From Limnohabitans sp. 15K (GTDB lineage: Bacteria > Pseudomonadota > Gammaproteobacteria > Burkholderiales > Burkholderiaceae_C), in the NCBI RefSeq assembly GCF_002778285.1, contig NZ_NESM01000003.1, positions 248,001-312,000 on the forward strand: a stretch of 64,000 nt of DNA. The letters run 5' to 3'. A program made the position numbers and the translations under genes. Positions 33,810-44,790 of the stretch are shown here, piece after piece. Position 1 is the stretch's first letter. Each line of letters opens with the position of its first letter. The notes below the pieces were generated by a model. It saw only the letters and a program-made list of their open reading frames with translations. It did no database searches and was not told the origin of the DNA.

Positions 33810-36800
33810 ATGAATGCACCCACCACGCTCCAACATTTGATGCAAGCCGACGCTGATGCGCCGCGTTTGCGCGAAATTCCTTACAACTACACCAGCTTTT
33901 CCGACCGTGAAATCGTGCTGCGTTTGCTGGGCGAGTCGGCTTGGGATTTGCTGAACCAGTTGCGCGAAGAGCGTGGCACGGGTCGTTCTGCCCGCATGCT
34001 GTACGAAGTGTTGGGCGACATTTGGGTGGTCGAGCGCAACCCCTACTTGCAAGACGACCTGCTGGACAACCCGGGCCGTCGCAAACTGTTGGTCGAGGCC
34101 TTGCAGCACCGCTTGAGCGAGGTGCAAAAGCGCCGCACGCCAAGTGTGGACGCCGCCCGCGATGCCTTGGTGGGCCAACTGTTGACGCTGGCCGCGCAGG
34201 CGGTCACACAATTCAGCGAGCGCTTTACCCGTATGGCCAAGCTGCGCAGCCAGGTGCAAAAGACCCTGGGGCGCTTGACGGCCAAAGACAACATCAAGTT
34301 CGACGGCCTGTCGCGCGTGAGCCATGTCACCGACGCCACCGATTGGCGCGTGGAATACCCCTTTGTGGTGTTGACCCCCGACTCCGAAACCGAGATGGCC
34401 GGGTTGGTGAAGGGGTGTATCGATCTGGGCTTGACCATCGTGCCTCGGGGCGGCGGCACGGGCTACACGGGCGGTGCGATCCCCTTGACGTGGAAGAGTG
34501 CGGTGATGAACACCGAAAAGCTCGAAGCCATGACCGAGGTCGAGATGGTCGACTTGCCCGGCATTGCCCACAAAATTCCGACGATTTACACCGAAGCCGG
34601 TGTGGTCACCCAGCGTGTGGCCGATGCGGCCGAGCGCGGTGGTTTTGTCTTTGCGGTGGACCCGACATCGGCCGAAGCCAGCTGCATTGGCGGCAACATT
34701 GCCGTGAATGCCGGTGGCAAAAAGGCCGTTTTGTGGGGCACGGCCCTGGACAACTTGGCCAGCTGGCGCATGGTGACGCCCGATGCCGAATGGCTGGATG
34801 TGGTCCGCATGGACCACAACATGGGCAAGATCCACGACGCCGAAGTCGCCACTTTTGAGCTGCGTTACTTCAAGGCCGACGGCAAAACACCGATCCGCAC
34901 CGAAACCCTGGTCATTCCTGGCAAAACCTTCCGCAAGGAGGGGCTGGGCAAGGACGTGACTGACAAATTCTTGAGCGGCCTGCCGGGCGTGCAAAAAGAA
35001 GGCTGCGATGGCCTGATCACCAGCGCACGCTGGGTCCTGCACCGCATGCCCACGCACACCCGCACGGTGTGCATGGAGTTCTTTGGCCACGCCCGTGAGG
35101 CGGTGCCCAGCATCGTCGAGATCAAAGATTTCATGTTTGCCGAGCAAAAGCGCACTGGCACCGTGATGGCCGGCTTGGAGCACCTGGACGACCGTTACCT
35201 GCGGGCCGTGGGTTATTCCACCAAGTCCAAGCGCGGTGGTTTCCCCAAAATGGTGTTGCTCAGCGACATCGCGGGTGATAACGCGGACGATGTGGCCAAG
35301 GCCGCTTCAGAGATCGTGCGCATCGCCAATTCACGCAGCGGCGAAGGTTTCACCGCGATCAGTCCAGAAGCCCGTAAAAAGTTCTGGCACGACCGCAAAA
35401 AGACCGCGGCCATTTCACGCCACACCAATGCCTTCAAGGTCAACGAGGACGTGGTGATTCCCTTGCCGCGCATGGCCGAGTACACCGATGGCATCGAGCG
35501 CATCAACATCGAGCTGAGCCTTCGCAACAAAATCCAGCTGTGCCGTGAGATCGAGGCCTTTTTGGAGCGTGGCAACTTGCCGCTGGGCAAGCAAGACGAC
35601 GCCAGCGACATCCCTTCGGCTGAAATGCTGGAAGAACGCGTGGCACAAGCCCTGGCGGTGGTGCACGAAGTCCAGGATCAATGGCAAGGCTGGTTGACCA
35701 ACGTGGATTCGCTGTTCCCGCAATTGCAAGAACACAGCTTGCGGGCCAGCTGGAAAACACAAATTCGCCCGGCCTTTCAAAACATCTTCTCGGGCGCAGC
35801 GTTTTTGCCGATCCTGAACGAGGTCACGGCCATTCACCAGCGGGTGCTCAAAGGCCGCGTCTGGGTCGCGCTGCACATGCACGCGGGTGACGGCAACGTG
35901 CATACCAACATTCCCGTGAACTCCGACAACTACGAGATGCTGCAAACCGCCCACGAAGCGGTGGCCCGCATCATGGTGTTGGCCCGCAGCTTGGACGGCG
36001 TGATCTCGGGCGAACACGGCATTGGCATCACCAAGCTGGAGTTCATGACCGACGCCGAGCTGGCCAATTTCACGGCTTACAAAGCCAAAGTGGACCCGCA
36101 TGGTCGCTTCAACAAAGGCAAGCTGCTGCGCGGCGCTGCGCTGACAGGCTTGGGTGACGATGTTCACGCCGCCGATTTGACGCACGCCTACACCCCCAGC
36201 TTTGGCCTGATGGGCCACGAGTCGCTGATCATGCAGCAGTCGGACATTGGTGCGATTGCCGCCAGCGTGAAAGACTGCCTGCGTTGCGGCAAGTGCAAGC
36301 CTGTGTGTGCCACGCATGTGCCGCGTGCCAATTTGCTGTACAGCCCGCGCAATAAGATTTTGGCCACTTCCTTGCTGGTTGAAGCCTTCCTTTATGAAGA
36401 GCAAACCCGTCGGGGCATCTCCATCAAGCACTGGCAAGAGTTCGAAGATGTGGCCGACCACTGCACCGTTTGCCACAAGTGCCTGACACCTTGCCCGGTC
36501 AACATCGACTTTGGCGATGTGTCGATGAACATGCGCAATTTGCTGCGCAAGATGGGGCAAAAGAGCTTCCGCCCCGGCAACGCAGCGGCCATGTTCATGC
36601 TGAACGCCACCAACCCCGAGACCATCAAGCTGGCCCGTGCCGCCATGGTGGGTGTGGGCATGAAAGCCCAGCGTTTTGTGGCCGGTTTGCTCAAGGGCGT
36701 GGCCCGCAAGCAAACCAGCGCACCGCCCGCCTCGGTGGGCACAGCGCCGATCAAAGAGCAGGTGATCCACTTCATCAACAAGAAGATGCCTGGCAATTTG

Positions 36801-37688
36801 CCCAAGAAAACGGCGCGTGCCTTGTTGGACATCGAAGACAACGATTACGTGCCGATCATCCGCAACCCGAAGGCCACCACGTCTGAATCAGAAGCGGTGT
36901 TTTACTTCCCCGGCTGCGGCTCCGAGCGCTTGTTCAGCCAAGTGGGTCTGGCCACTCAGGCCATGCTCTGGCATGTGGGTGTGCAGACCGTGTTGCCACC
37001 GGGCTACCTGTGCTGCGGTTACCCGCAAAAGGGTTCGGGCCAGTTCGACAAGGCCGAGAAAATCATCACCGACAACCGTGTGCTCTTCCACCGCGTGGCC
37101 AACACGCTCAACTACCTGGACATCAAAACCGTAGTGGTGAGCTGCGGCACCTGTTACGACCAGCTGCAAGGTTACGAGTTCGACAAGATCTTCCCGGGCT
37201 GCCGCATCATCGACATCCATGAGTTCTTGCTCGAAAAAGGCATGAAGCTCGATGCGGGCGGTGCTTACCTGTACCACGACCCTTGCCACAGCCCCATGAA
37301 GCAGCAAGAGCCTATGAAGACCGTCAAGGCCTTGATGGGTGATAACGTGCTGGAAAGCAAGCGTTGCTGCGGCGAGTCGGGCACGCTGGGTGTGACGCGC
37401 CCCGACATCTCCACCCAGGTGCGCTTTCGCAAGGAGGAAGAGCTGCTCAAGGGCGAAGCCGCCTTGCGCGACAGCGGTGCTTTGGCGCCGCAGGCCAATG
37501 TCAAGATTTTGACCAGCTGCCCCAGCTGCTTGCAAGGCTTGTCCCGCTTTGGCGACGACATGAAAAACGGCCTGCTCGAAGCCGATTACATCGTGGTCGA
37601 AATGGCCAAACACATCTTGGGCGAAGAGTGGATGCCCGAGTACGTGAGTGCGGCCAATTCAGGTGGCATTGAGCGCGTGTTGGTTTAA
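33810..37688 (+). CDS. Giant FAD-linked oxidase / Fe-S / CCG-domain oxidoreductase (D-lactate dehydrogenase-like)
   Basis: A 1292-residue multidomain protein. Residues 1-130 resemble a DUF3683-type N-terminal domain. An FAD-binding type-4 domain follows ([39 protein letters not shown]), then an FAD-oxidase C domain ([32 protein letters not shown]). Next are two 4Fe-4S motifs ([11 protein letters not shown] and [11 protein letters not shown]) and two CCG domains ([48 protein letters not shown]). It probably oxidises a 2-hydroxy acid and passes electrons to quinone. Start ATG 33810. Confidence 0.88.
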   Translation: MNAPTTLQHLMQADADAPRLREIPYNYTSFSDREIVLRLLGESAWDLLNQLREERGTGRSARMLYEVLGDIWVVERNPYLQDDLLDNPGRRKLLVEALQHRLSEVQKRRTPSVDAARDALVGQLLTLAAQAVTQFSERFTRMAKLRSQVQKTLGRLTAKDNIKFDGLSRVSHVTDATDWRVEYPFVVLTPDSETEMAGLVKGCIDLGLTIVPRGGGTGYTGGAIPLTWKSAVMNTEKLEAMTEVEMVDLPGIAHKIPTIYTEAGVVTQRVADAAERGGFVFAVDPTSAEASCIGGNIAVNAGGKKAVLWGTALDNLASWRMVTPDAEWLDVVRMDHNMGKIHDAEVATFELRYFKADGKTPIRTETLVIPGKTFRKEGLGKDVTDKFLSGLPGVQKEGCDGLITSARWVLHRMPTHTRTVCMEFFGHAREAVPSIVEIKDFMFAEQKRTGTVMAGLEHLDDRYLRAVGYSTKSKRGGFPKMVLLSDIAGDNADDVAKAASEIVRIANSRSGEGFTAISPEARKKFWHDRKKTAAISRHTNAFKVNEDVVIPLPRMAEYTDGIERINIELSLRNKIQLCREIEAFLERGNLPLGKQDDASDIPSAEMLEERVAQALAVVHEVQDQWQGWLTNVDSLFPQLQEHSLRASWKTQIRPAFQNIFSGAAFLPILNEVTAIHQRVLKGRVWVALHMHAGDGNVHTNIPVNSDNYEMLQTAHEAVARIMVLARSLDGVISGEHGIGITKLEFMTDAELANFTAYKAKVDPHGRFNKGKLLRGAALTGLGDDVHAADLTHAYTPSFGLMGHESLIMQQSDIGAIAASVKDCLRCGKCKPVCATHVPRANLLYSPRNKILATSLLVEAFLYEEQTRRGISIKHWQEFEDVADHCTVCHKCLTPCPVNIDFGDVSMNMRNLLRKMGQKSFRPGNAAAMFMLNATNPETIKLARAAMVGVGMKAQRFVAGLLKGVARKQTSAPPASVGTAPIKEQVIHFINKKMPGNLPKKTARALLDIEDNDYVPIIRNPKATTSESEAVFYFPGCGSERLFSQVGLATQAMLWHVGVQTVLPPGYLCCGYPQKGSGQFDKAEKIITDNRVLFHRVANTLNYLDIKTVVVSCGTCYDQLQGYEFDKIFPGCRIIDIHEFLLEKGMKLDAGGAYLYHDPCHSPMKQQEPMKTVKALMGDNVLESKRCCGESGTLGVTRPDISTQVRFRKEEELLKGEAALRDSGALAPQANVKILTSCPSCLQGLSRFGDDMKNGLLEADYIVVEMAKHILGEEWMPEYVSAANSGGIERVLV

Positions 37689-37703
37689 CCCCGAAAGCAG
37701 ACC

Positions 37704-38120
37704 ATGGCCGGATTGAAAAAAGACATGCCCCATCCCGAGTCTTTGACCCTGCACGGTCAAACTCGGGTGCTGGAAATCGGGTTTTCCGATGGGGCGAATT
37801 TCCGTATCCCGTTTGAGTTGATGCGCGTTTATTCGCCTTCCGCCGAGGTGCAAGGCCACGGCCCGGGGCAAGAAGTGCTGCAAACAGGCAAGCGTATGGT
37901 CGGCATTCTTGAGATCGAACCCGTGGGCAACTACGCCGTCAAGCCCACCTTTTCTGACGGGCATGAGTCGGGCTTGTTCACCTGGGAGTACCTGTATTTT
38001 TTGGGTTCCGAGCAAGACGCCCTTTGGAAACAATACGAAGACCGCTTGCAAGCCGCCGGCATGAGCCGCGACGTGCCCATGCCCGAAAAAGCGGGCAGCA
38101 GCTGCGGTCACAACCATTGA
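37704..38120 (+). CDS. DUF971 / GBBH-like N-terminal domain protein
   Basis: A 138-residue protein of the DUF971 family, related to the small N-terminal domain of gamma-butyrobetaine hydroxylase. Seen are [31 protein letters not shown], a [22 protein letters not shown] segment and a His/Cys tail (SSCGHNH). Function is not established; it is commonly next to ubiE, as here, and may bind a metal or Fe-S cluster. It starts 15 bases after the giant oxidoreductase. Confidence 0.85.
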   Translation: MAGLKKDMPHPESLTLHGQTRVLEIGFSDGANFRIPFELMRVYSPSAEVQGHGPGQEVLQTGKRMVGILEIEPVGNYAVKPTFSDGHESGLFTWEYLYFLGSEQDALWKQYEDRLQAAGMSRDVPMPEKAGSSCGHNH

Positions 38121-38142
38121 ACATCCGGTTGAAAGGCTTGTC

Positions 38143-38874
38143 ATGAGCAGCACGCATTTCGGTTTCAAAACCGTTGACGAAAAAGAAAAAGCCAAACACG
38201 TCCGAGGCGTGTTTGACTCGGTGGCGTCCAAATACGATGTCATGAACGACCTCATGTCCATGGGTCTGCACCGCGTTTGGAAGGCTTACACCGTGCAGGT
38301 GGCCAACCTCAAAGAGGGCGACCAAGTGCTGGACATCGCAGGCGGCACAGGCGATTTGTCCATGGCCTTTGCCAAAAAAGTGGGCGCAACTGGCCGTGTG
38401 GTGCACACCGACATCAACGAGGCCATGCTCTCGACGGGGCGTGACCGCTTGGTGGACCAAGGCTTGGCACTGCCCACGCTGGTGTGCGATGCCGAAAAAC
38501 TGCCTTTTCCAGATGCACATTTCAACGTGGTCAGCGTGGCTTTTGGTCTGCGCAACATGACCCACAAAGACGTGGCGCTGAAGGAAATGTGCCGGGTGCT
38601 CAAACCAGGTGGCAAGTTGCTGGTGTTGGAGTTCTCCAAGGTGGCCAAGCCTCTGGTAAAAGTGTACGACTGGTACAGCTTCAACATCTTGCCCCAGCTG
38701 GGCAAGTTGGTCGCGGGTGATGCCGACAGCTACCGTTATCTGGCCGAATCGATCCGCATGCATCCCAGTCAAGAGGATTTGAAAACCCTTATGAAAAATG
38801 CCGGATTTGGGCATGTGGATTTTCACAACTTGTCAGCGGGGGTGGTAGCCTTGCACATGGGCATCAAGTGTTGA
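38143..38874 (+). CDS. ubiE: Ubiquinone/menaquinone C-methyltransferase UbiE
   Basis: A 243-residue SAM-dependent methyltransferase with family signatures [17 protein letters not shown] and [10 protein letters not shown] (SAM motif I), [13 protein letters not shown], and [17 protein letters not shown]. It C-methylates the benzoquinol ring in ubiquinone synthesis. It leads a run of ubiquinone-related genes (ubiE, the Tim44-like gene, ubiJ, ubiB). Confidence 0.96.
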   Translation: MSSTHFGFKTVDEKEKAKHVRGVFDSVASKYDVMNDLMSMGLHRVWKAYTVQVANLKEGDQVLDIAGGTGDLSMAFAKKVGATGRVVHTDINEAMLSTGRDRLVDQGLALPTLVCDAEKLPFPDAHFNVVSVAFGLRNMTHKDVALKEMCRVLKPGGKLLVLEFSKVAKPLVKVYDWYSFNILPQLGKLVAGDADSYRYLAESIRMHPSQEDLKTLMKNAGFGHVDFHNLSAGVVALHMGIKC

Positions 38875-38909
38875 AGCCCACACTTCGAATTTCCTGAGTT
38901 GGAGACACC

Positions 38910-39935
38910 ATGAACAACAAGTTGATGACCCTGATGCTCGCTGGCGTGATGGCCCTGGGCAGTCTGAATGCTGAGGCCGCACGCCGCATGGGTGGTGGCA
39001 AATCCATTGGACAGCAATCCAGCCAGGTCACCAAGCGCGATGCCGCACCGCAAACGCCAGCTGCCCCTGCGCAAAACGCCGCACCTGCCAACGCCGCAAA
39101 ACCTGCTGCGCCTGCGCCTGCCGCTGCCGCACCCAAGCGCCCTTGGGGTGCCATGTTGGGTGGTTTGGCCGCTGGCTTGGGCTTGGCTTGGTTGGCCAGC
39201 TCCCTCGGTATGGGTGAGGCCTTTGGCAACATCTTGATGGCTTTGCTGATCGGCGTGGCTGTGATCGCTGTGATTGGCATGATCATGCGAGCCCGCCGCG
39301 GCGGCGCTGCACAGTCAGGTGGTTTGGCTTACCAGGGTGCGGGCGCTTCAGCCGAGAACCCCTCTACCTACAAGCAATACAGCCCCAACAATGTGGGCAA
39401 CGACGCCTCGGCGCGTCCTTGGGAAGGTCAAAACACCCGTTTTGACAGTTCGGCTGCATCCCAATCGAGCGGCTCCATCATTGGTTCTGGCATCGGCTCG
39501 GGTCTGGCTTCTGAGGCCAGCTCCGGCACCAGCGGCTCGCAAAGCTGGGGAATTCCCGACGGTTTTGATGTCGAGAGCTTCATCACCGCTGCCAAGCGCA
39601 ATTTTGTGACCTTGCAAGATGCCTGGGACCGTTCTGACATCAGTGCCCTGCGTTCCATGATGACGGATGCTATGGTGGTTGAAATCCGCAACCAACTGTC
39701 TGAGCGTGAAGCCCAGTTCCCGGGCCAACCCAACAAGACCGAAGTGGTCATGCTCGATGCCCAGCTTTTGGGCATTGAAGAGCAGGCCGATGCTTACATG
39801 GCCAGTGTTGAGTTCAACGGCATGATCCGCGAAGACGCTGCCTCAGGCCCCAGCCCATTCCGTGAAGTCTGGAACATGACCAAATCCAAGCAGGGCGGTG
39901 GATGGTTGGTGGCGGGCGTGCAAGCGCTGCAATAA
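38910..39935 (+). CDS. Tim44-domain membrane protein
   Basis: A 341-residue protein. An N-terminal hydrophobic signal segment is followed by a low-complexity Ala/Pro stretch (about 45-75), two membrane helices (MLGGLAAGLGLAWLASSLG and LMALLIGVAVIAVIGMIM), a Ser/Gly linker and a C-terminal Tim44-like domain (about 210-341; FITAAKRNFVTLQDAWDRSD, EDAASGPSPFREVWNM). Bacterial Tim44-like proteins of this type are membrane-associated with uncertain roles. Its place between ubiE and ubiJ is usual in Burkholderiales. Confidence 0.85.
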   Translation: MNNKLMTLMLAGVMALGSLNAEAARRMGGGKSIGQQSSQVTKRDAAPQTPAAPAQNAAPANAAKPAAPAPAAAAPKRPWGAMLGGLAAGLGLAWLASSLGMGEAFGNILMALLIGVAVIAVIGMIMRARRGGAAQSGGLAYQGAGASAENPSTYKQYSPNNVGNDASARPWEGQNTRFDSSAASQSSGSIIGSGIGSGLASEASSGTSGSQSWGIPDGFDVESFITAAKRNFVTLQDAWDRSDISALRSMMTDAMVVEIRNQLSEREAQFPGQPNKTEVVMLDAQLLGIEEQADAYMASVEFNGMIREDAASGPSPFREVWNMTKSKQGGGWLVAGVQALQ

Positions 39936-39982
39936 AGCCCGGGCCCTTTTGGGGTCTGTACTTTCGGGAATAATCGGGGACT

Positions 39983-40555
39983 ATGGCAACACAGTCCCCT
40001 TTTTCATGGGCCGCTCAGGCGCTCCCCGATCTGGCCGCGCAAATGGCCCAACAATTCAACAGCGCGTTTCACCCCCCTGAATGGGTGGTTGACGAAGCCC
40101 TGAACCGTTTGATCTTGTTTCTGAACCATGTCTTGATGAGCGAACCCGAAGCCATGAACCGCCTGGCCCGTCAAAAAGGCCAACGCATCGAGTTGCTTTG
40201 GGAGCGTGTTCAGTTGCAATTGACACCCACACCGGCGGGTTTGTTGGAGCGTGGCCGGTTTGAAGGGTTCGATTTGCGCCTGACCGTGACGGAAGACTCG
40301 GCTGTTTCTCTGGCGTCTGCCTTGGCCCGCGGTGACAAGCCCAAGGTGCGCATTGAGGGTGATGTGCAGCTGGCCGCCGAAGTCAATTGGTTGATCGACC
40401 ATGTGCGTTGGGATGCTGAAGAAGACTTGGCTCGATTGATCGGTGACGCGCCAGCCCATACGCTTGCTCAAGCCGCTCGGCAGGCCATGAGCGCTTTGCG
40501 CAGTTTTGTGGCCAAACGCCCTGGTACTGAACTTCGCACGGGCGGCACAGCATGA
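39983..40555 (+). CDS. ubiJ: Ubiquinone biosynthesis accessory factor UbiJ
   Basis: A 190-residue SCP2-like protein. The N-terminal lipid-binding domain (to about 125) has the pattern [19 protein letters not shown] and [16 protein letters not shown], followed by a helical C-terminus. UbiJ organises ubiquinone synthesis enzymes in a soluble complex and supplies a lipid-binding site. Its stop overlaps the ubiB start as ATGA, the ubiE-ubiJ-ubiB arrangement known from proteobacteria. Confidence 0.9.
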   Translation: MATQSPFSWAAQALPDLAAQMAQQFNSAFHPPEWVVDEALNRLILFLNHVLMSEPEAMNRLARQKGQRIELLWERVQLQLTPTPAGLLERGRFEGFDLRLTVTEDSAVSLASALARGDKPKVRIEGDVQLAAEVNWLIDHVRWDAEEDLARLIGDAPAHTLAQAARQAMSALRSFVAKRPGTELRTGGTA

Positions 40556-42126
40556 TGCGCTGGGGCCGTTTTGGACGTGGCGCCTTCATCGTCTTCATCG
40601 TCTTGCGCTACGGGCTGGACGAGTTGGTGCTCTCGAGCTTTCAAAAACCATGGCTGCGCGTGCTGGCCCGCGTGTTGTCTGTGGGGCGCGATTTGCGTTC
40701 ACCACGCGCCGTTCGGCTGCGCGAAGCCTTGGAGCGCCTGGGTCCGATCTTTGTGAAATTTGGACAGGTTCTGTCCACCCGTCGTGACTTGTTGCCACCC
40801 GATATCTCCGATGAGTTGGCCAAGCTGCAAGACCGCGTGCCTCCCTTCAGTTCAGCCATTGCGGTGGCCTCCATTGAACGGGCGTTCAATCGCCCTGTCG
40901 ACGACATTTTTGAAACGTTTGAACGGGAGCCCGTCGCCAGTGCTTCTATCGCACAGGTGCACTTTGCCACCTTGCGCGGTAAATCAGGCGATGTTCGCGA
41001 GGTGGCCGTCAAAGTCTTGCGCCCTGGCATGCTGCCCGTGATCGACAAAGACCTGAGCCTGATGCGGATGATGGCGGGGTGGGTTGAGAATTTGAGCGCT
41101 GACGGCAAACGACTCAAACCCCGCGAAGTGGTGGCCGAGTTTGACAATTACCTGCACGACGAGCTTGACCTCGTGCGTGAAGCGGCCAATGCCGCGCAGC
41201 TGCGTCGCAACATGCAAGGGCTTGATTTGGTGCTGATCCCCGAGATGATCTGGGACTATTGCCATCCTGAGGTCATTGTCATGGAGCGCATGCATGGCAT
41301 CCCGATCAGCCAGGTGGATCGCCTGCGCGAAGCGGGTGTGGACATCCCCAAATTGGCACGCGATGGTGTGACCTTGTTTTTCACGCAGGTGTTTCGCGAC
41401 GGGTTTTTTCACGCCGACATGCACCCTGGCAACATCCAGGTGAGTTTGGCCCCCGACACCTTTGGTCGCTACATTTCTCTGGACTTCGGCATTGTCGGTA
41501 CGCTGACGGAGTACGACAAAGAGTATTTGGCGCAAAACTTCACCGCTTTTTTCCGCCGCGACTACAAGCGTGTGGCTGAGTTGCACATCGAATCCGGCTG
41601 GGTGCCTGAAGACACCCGGGTGGACGAGTTGGAGTCGGCCATTCGTGCGGTGTGCGAGCCTTACTTTGACCGACCGCTGAAAGAAATTTCGCTGGGCATG
41701 GTACTGATGCGTTTGTTTCAAACCTCGCGTCGCTTTCAAGTGGAAATCCAGCCGCAATTGGTGCTTTTGCAAAAAACACTGCTCAACATCGAAGGCCTGG
41801 GTCGCGATTTGGACCCCGAGCTGGACCTGTGGAGTTCGGCCAAGCCCTTTCTCGAAAAGTGGATGCTGGAGCAAATTGGCCCTAAAAAGCTCTGGGAGGA
41901 GATCAAGGGGCAAGCGCCGCATTACGCCAAGTTGATGCCGCAACTGCCACGTTTGCTGCACGAGTATCTGAAGCAGCCTCGACAAAGTGATGCCAAGCTG
42001 ATCGAGCTCTTGTTGACCGAACAAAGGCGCACGAACAGCTTGTTGCAAATCCTGCTTTACCTGGGCATGGGTTTTGTCTTGAGTTTGCTGGCCTTGCAGG
42101 TGTGGTCGCACATGAAGTTGTATTGA
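40552..42126 (+). CDS. ubiB: Ubiquinone biosynthesis regulatory protein kinase UbiB
   Basis: A 524-residue ABC1/ADCK atypical kinase. It has the KxGQ motif region ([19 protein letters not shown]), the Ala-rich nucleotide loop [14 protein letters not shown], catalytic [13 protein letters not shown] and metal-binding [11 protein letters not shown]-terminal membrane helix ([19 protein letters not shown]) anchors it. It supports ubiquinone synthesis, possibly by extracting lipid precursors from the membrane in an ATP-dependent way. Confidence 0.95.
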   Translation: MMRWGRFGRGAFIVFIVLRYGLDELVLSSFQKPWLRVLARVLSVGRDLRSPRAVRLREALERLGPIFVKFGQVLSTRRDLLPPDISDELAKLQDRVPPFSSAIAVASIERAFNRPVDDIFETFEREPVASASIAQVHFATLRGKSGDVREVAVKVLRPGMLPVIDKDLSLMRMMAGWVENLSADGKRLKPREVVAEFDNYLHDELDLVREAANAAQLRRNMQGLDLVLIPEMIWDYCHPEVIVMERMHGIPISQVDRLREAGVDIPKLARDGVTLFFTQVFRDGFFHADMHPGNIQVSLAPDTFGRYISLDFGIVGTLTEYDKEYLAQNFTAFFRRDYKRVAELHIESGWVPEDTRVDELESAIRAVCEPYFDRPLKEISLGMVLMRLFQTSRRFQVEIQPQLVLLQKTLLNIEGLGRDLDPELDLWSSAKPFLEKWMLEQIGPKKLWEEIKGQAPHYAKLMPQLPRLLHEYLKQPRQSDAKLIELLLTEQRRTNSLLQILLYLGMGFVLSLLALQVWSHMKLY

Positions 42127-42157
42127 ACGCTTCTCATCATTCCCTGGAGACATTGCT

Positions 42158-43603
42158 GTGTTGTTGACCCTCGTGATTGCCTACCTCTTGGTGACCATTG
42201 CGATCGGCTTGCTGGCCGCCAAACGCGTTAAAAATACCGCCGACTTCGCCATAGCCGGCAGACACTTGCCTCTGGTGATGATCGTGACCACCACCTTCGC
42301 CACTTGGTTTGGTTCCGAGACGGTGCTGGGCATTCCTGCGAAATTCGTCAATAGCGGTCTGAACGGCGTGGTCGAAGACCCTTTTGGGGCAGGCAGCTGC
42401 CTGATTCTGGTGGGTTTGTTCTTTGCGGCACGGCTTTACCGCATGACCTTGTTGACCATCAGCGATTATTTCCGCGAGCGCTATGGCCGCAGCGTCGAGG
42501 TGATTTGTTCCATCATCATCATGGTCAGTTACCTGGGTTGGGTTTCAGCGCAGGTCACGGCTTTGGGGCTGGTTTTTAATGTCTTGTCTGACGGCGTGAT
42601 CAGTTTGCCTGTGGGCATGGTGATTGGCGTGGTGTCCATATTGGCCTATACCTTGTTTGGGGGCATGTGGTCTGTGGCCATCACCGATTTCATCCAGATG
42701 ATCATCTTGGTGGTGGGGCTGGCCACGCTTGCCGTGTTTGCAGGGCATCAGGCGGGTGGGGCGGACAAAGTGCTGGCCCTGGCCGTGAGTCAAGACATGT
42801 TCAAGTTCTGGCCTGAGCCCAATTTCAAGGACATCATTTTCTTTGTTGCTTCGGCCATCACCATCATGCTGGGCTCCATCCCCCAGCAAAACGTGTTCCA
42901 GCGTGTCATGTCCGCCAACAGCGAATACGCGGCCACCCGGGGCCCAGTGATCGGCGGCGTTTTTTACATTTTGTTTGCTTTTGTGCCCATGTTTTTGGTG
43001 GTCAGCGCCTTGATCATCATGCCGGAGGAGGCGGCGAGGTTGATTGCGGAAGATCCGCAGAAAATCTTGCCCACCCTGGTCATGACCCAGATGCCTTTCA
43101 TCATGCAGGTTTTGTTCTTTGGCGCTTTGATCTCGGCCATCAAATCTTGCGCATCGGCCACTTTGCTCGCGCCCAGTGTCACTTTCACCGAAAACATCTG
43201 GCGGCAGTTTTTCCCGTCTCAAACTGACCAGCAGGAGCTCAAGGCCATGCGCGTGACAGTGCTGGTGTTCAGCGCCTTTGTACTGGCTTATGCGGTGGCC
43301 ATGCAGGGCACGTCGATTTACGAAATGGTTTCAGGGGCCTACCAAGTCACCTTGGTCGGTGCGTTTGTCCCCCTGGCTTTTGGGCTTTATTGGAAAAAAG
43401 CCGCCACCCAGGGGGCCTTGTTGGCCATCGTTTGGGGCTTACTGACCTGGTTGCTGTTCATATTCACGCCAGCGGGCGAGGCGTTTCCGGCTCAACTGGC
43501 GGGCGTGCTGGCCAGCTTGGCAGGCATGCTGATCGGCTCGCTGTGTCGTCAGGTGATGGCCAACCGCCATGGGGCCCACCATGATTTGCCCGGTTTTGCC
43601 TGA
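42158..43603 (+). CDS. Sodium:solute symporter (SSF family)
   Basis: A 481-residue polytopic symporter with about 13 hydrophobic helices. Family strings include FAIAGRHLPLVMIVTTTFATWFG, the FRERYGRSVEVICSIIIMVSYLGW segment and LFGGMWSVAITDFIQMIILVVGL. The substrate is unknown; the subgroup resembles proline/pantothenate-type symporters. The start is GTG 42158, supported by GGAGA 8 bases upstream; it follows ubiB by 31 bases. Confidence 0.9.
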   Translation: MLLTLVIAYLLVTIAIGLLAAKRVKNTADFAIAGRHLPLVMIVTTTFATWFGSETVLGIPAKFVNSGLNGVVEDPFGAGSCLILVGLFFAARLYRMTLLTISDYFRERYGRSVEVICSIIIMVSYLGWVSAQVTALGLVFNVLSDGVISLPVGMVIGVVSILAYTLFGGMWSVAITDFIQMIILVVGLATLAVFAGHQAGGADKVLALAVSQDMFKFWPEPNFKDIIFFVASAITIMLGSIPQQNVFQRVMSANSEYAATRGPVIGGVFYILFAFVPMFLVVSALIIMPEEAARLIAEDPQKILPTLVMTQMPFIMQVLFFGALISAIKSCASATLLAPSVTFTENIWRQFFPSQTDQQELKAMRVTVLVFSAFVLAYAVAMQGTSIYEMVSGAYQVTLVGAFVPLAFGLYWKKAATQGALLAIVWGLLTWLLFIFTPAGEAFPAQLAGVLASLAGMLIGSLCRQVMANRHGAHHDLPGFA

Positions 43604-43614
43604 GATTCTTTGCA

Positions 43615-43643
43615 GCTTGAAGAGGAGCCCCCCCGCCTATAAT
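43615..43643 (+). promoter_or_regulatory. Promoter for fmdB-type gene and aspS group
   Basis: A consensus -10 TATAAT lies at 43638-43643, with GCTTGA (43615-43620) 17 bases upstream as a weak -35. It gives a leader of about 30 bases before ATG 43682. Confidence 0.55.
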
Positions 43644-43681
43644 TGAGGGTTTTGTGTTTCCAACTTAAAAGAGCCCTCTTC

Positions 43682-44035
43682 ATGCCCATTTACGCTTACA
43701 AATGCGACGCCTGCGGCCATGCCAAGGATGTTCTGCAAAAGATGAGTGATGATCCACTGACCAACTGCCCGGTCTGTGCAGCGCCTCAGTTCAACAAACA
43801 GCTCACGGCCCCGGGCTTTCAGCTCAAGGGCACAGGCTGGTATGCCACCGATTTCAAAGGCGGCGGTGCTGCCGCTGTGCCTGCCGCAGCAGGGACCGCT
43901 GCTGACGCCGTGTCAAGCCCAGCACCATCACCGAGTGCAGACTCTTCTTCATCTGCCGCTTCTCCCGCTGCAGCGCCGGCGGCATCAACGACAGCGAGCG
44001 CGGGTGGCTGCGCGGCCTCTTGCGCATGCCATTGA
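43682..44035 (+). CDS. FmdB-family zinc-ribbon protein
   Basis: A 117-residue protein. The N-terminal 45 residues are an FmdB/CxxC zinc ribbon (YKCDACGHAKD...NCPVCAAP), then FQLKGTGWYATDFK typical of the family, and a low-complexity Ala/Ser/Pro tail ending in a Cys-rich GGCAASCACH. The family is suggested to regulate or assemble but is not understood. It starts the group with the DUF502 gene and aspS. Confidence 0.9.
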   Translation: MPIYAYKCDACGHAKDVLQKMSDDPLTNCPVCAAPQFNKQLTAPGFQLKGTGWYATDFKGGGAAAVPAAAGTAADAVSSPAPSPSADSSSSAASPAAAPAASTTASAGGCAASCACH

Positions 44036-44072
44036 GCACGTTTGTGCCTGAATCCACCGATTGCATCACCCC

Positions 44073-44744
44073 ATGAAACACCGCAGCTTCAAACAGTATT
44101 TCATCACCGGCTTGCTGGTGTGGCTGCCCTTGGCCATCACCGTGTGGGTGCTCATGTGGTTGGTCGGTTTGTTGGATGCCGTCTTTTTGGCGGTCTTGCA
44201 TGCGGCCGACACCTTGATCCCTGGCATCCACGTCAATGCCGAATACCTGCGCGGTGTGCCCGGTCTGGGTGTGGCCCTTGTGGCTGTGTTCATTTTTTCA
44301 ACGGGCGTTTTTGTGGCCAATATGTTTGGCCAATGGTGGTTGCGCAAGTGGCATGGTTTGATGAACCGTATCCCGGTCGTGCGCACCATTTACACCAGCG
44401 TCCGCCAGGTGGCCGACACCTTGTTTTCGGGCAGTGGCAATGCGTTCTCCAAAGCCTTGCTGGTGCAGTATCCGCACCAAGGGTCTTGGACCATCGCTTT
44501 CCTGACCGGTACGCCAGGGGGTGAAGTGGCTCGCCACTTTGATCAGCCCTTGGTCAGCGTCTATGTCCCCACGACCCCCAACCCGACCTCTGGCTTTTTC
44601 TTGATGATGCCCAAGGCCGATGTGATCGAACTCGACATGAGCGTTGACGATGCCTTGAAATACATCATTTCCATGGGGGTGGTGGTGCCTGGTGCACCTG
44701 CTCCTGCTGCCAAGGCCGATGAAAATCGCACCCAGTCTGTCTGA
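44073..44744 (+). CDS. DUF502-family membrane protein
   Basis: A 223-residue protein with two strong membrane helices near the N-terminus (ITGLLVWLPLAITVWVLMWL and GVALVAVFIFSTGVFVANMF) and the conserved block NRIPVVRTIYTSVRQVADTL. The C-terminal half has PTTPNPTSGFFLMMPKADV. The family is widespread, and related to plant LIKE-COV proteins, with unknown function. ATG 44073 (MKHRS) is chosen over an upstream TTG. Confidence 0.9.
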   Translation: MKHRSFKQYFITGLLVWLPLAITVWVLMWLVGLLDAVFLAVLHAADTLIPGIHVNAEYLRGVPGLGVALVAVFIFSTGVFVANMFGQWWLRKWHGLMNRIPVVRTIYTSVRQVADTLFSGSGNAFSKALLVQYPHQGSWTIAFLTGTPGGEVARHFDQPLVSVYVPTTPNPTSGFFLMMPKADVIELDMSVDDALKYIISMGVVVPGAPAPAAKADENRTQSV

Positions 44745-44790
44745 GCCCCCAATTTTTGAAACCTTTTCCCGCGAATCCTGAAAGTACAAC

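Noticed and set aside
33630..36770. Two long minus-strand frames (517 and 451 codons) opposite the giant oxidoreductase
   Set aside because: They lie inside a clearly coding plus-strand gene with many conserved motifs; typical high-GC shadow frames.
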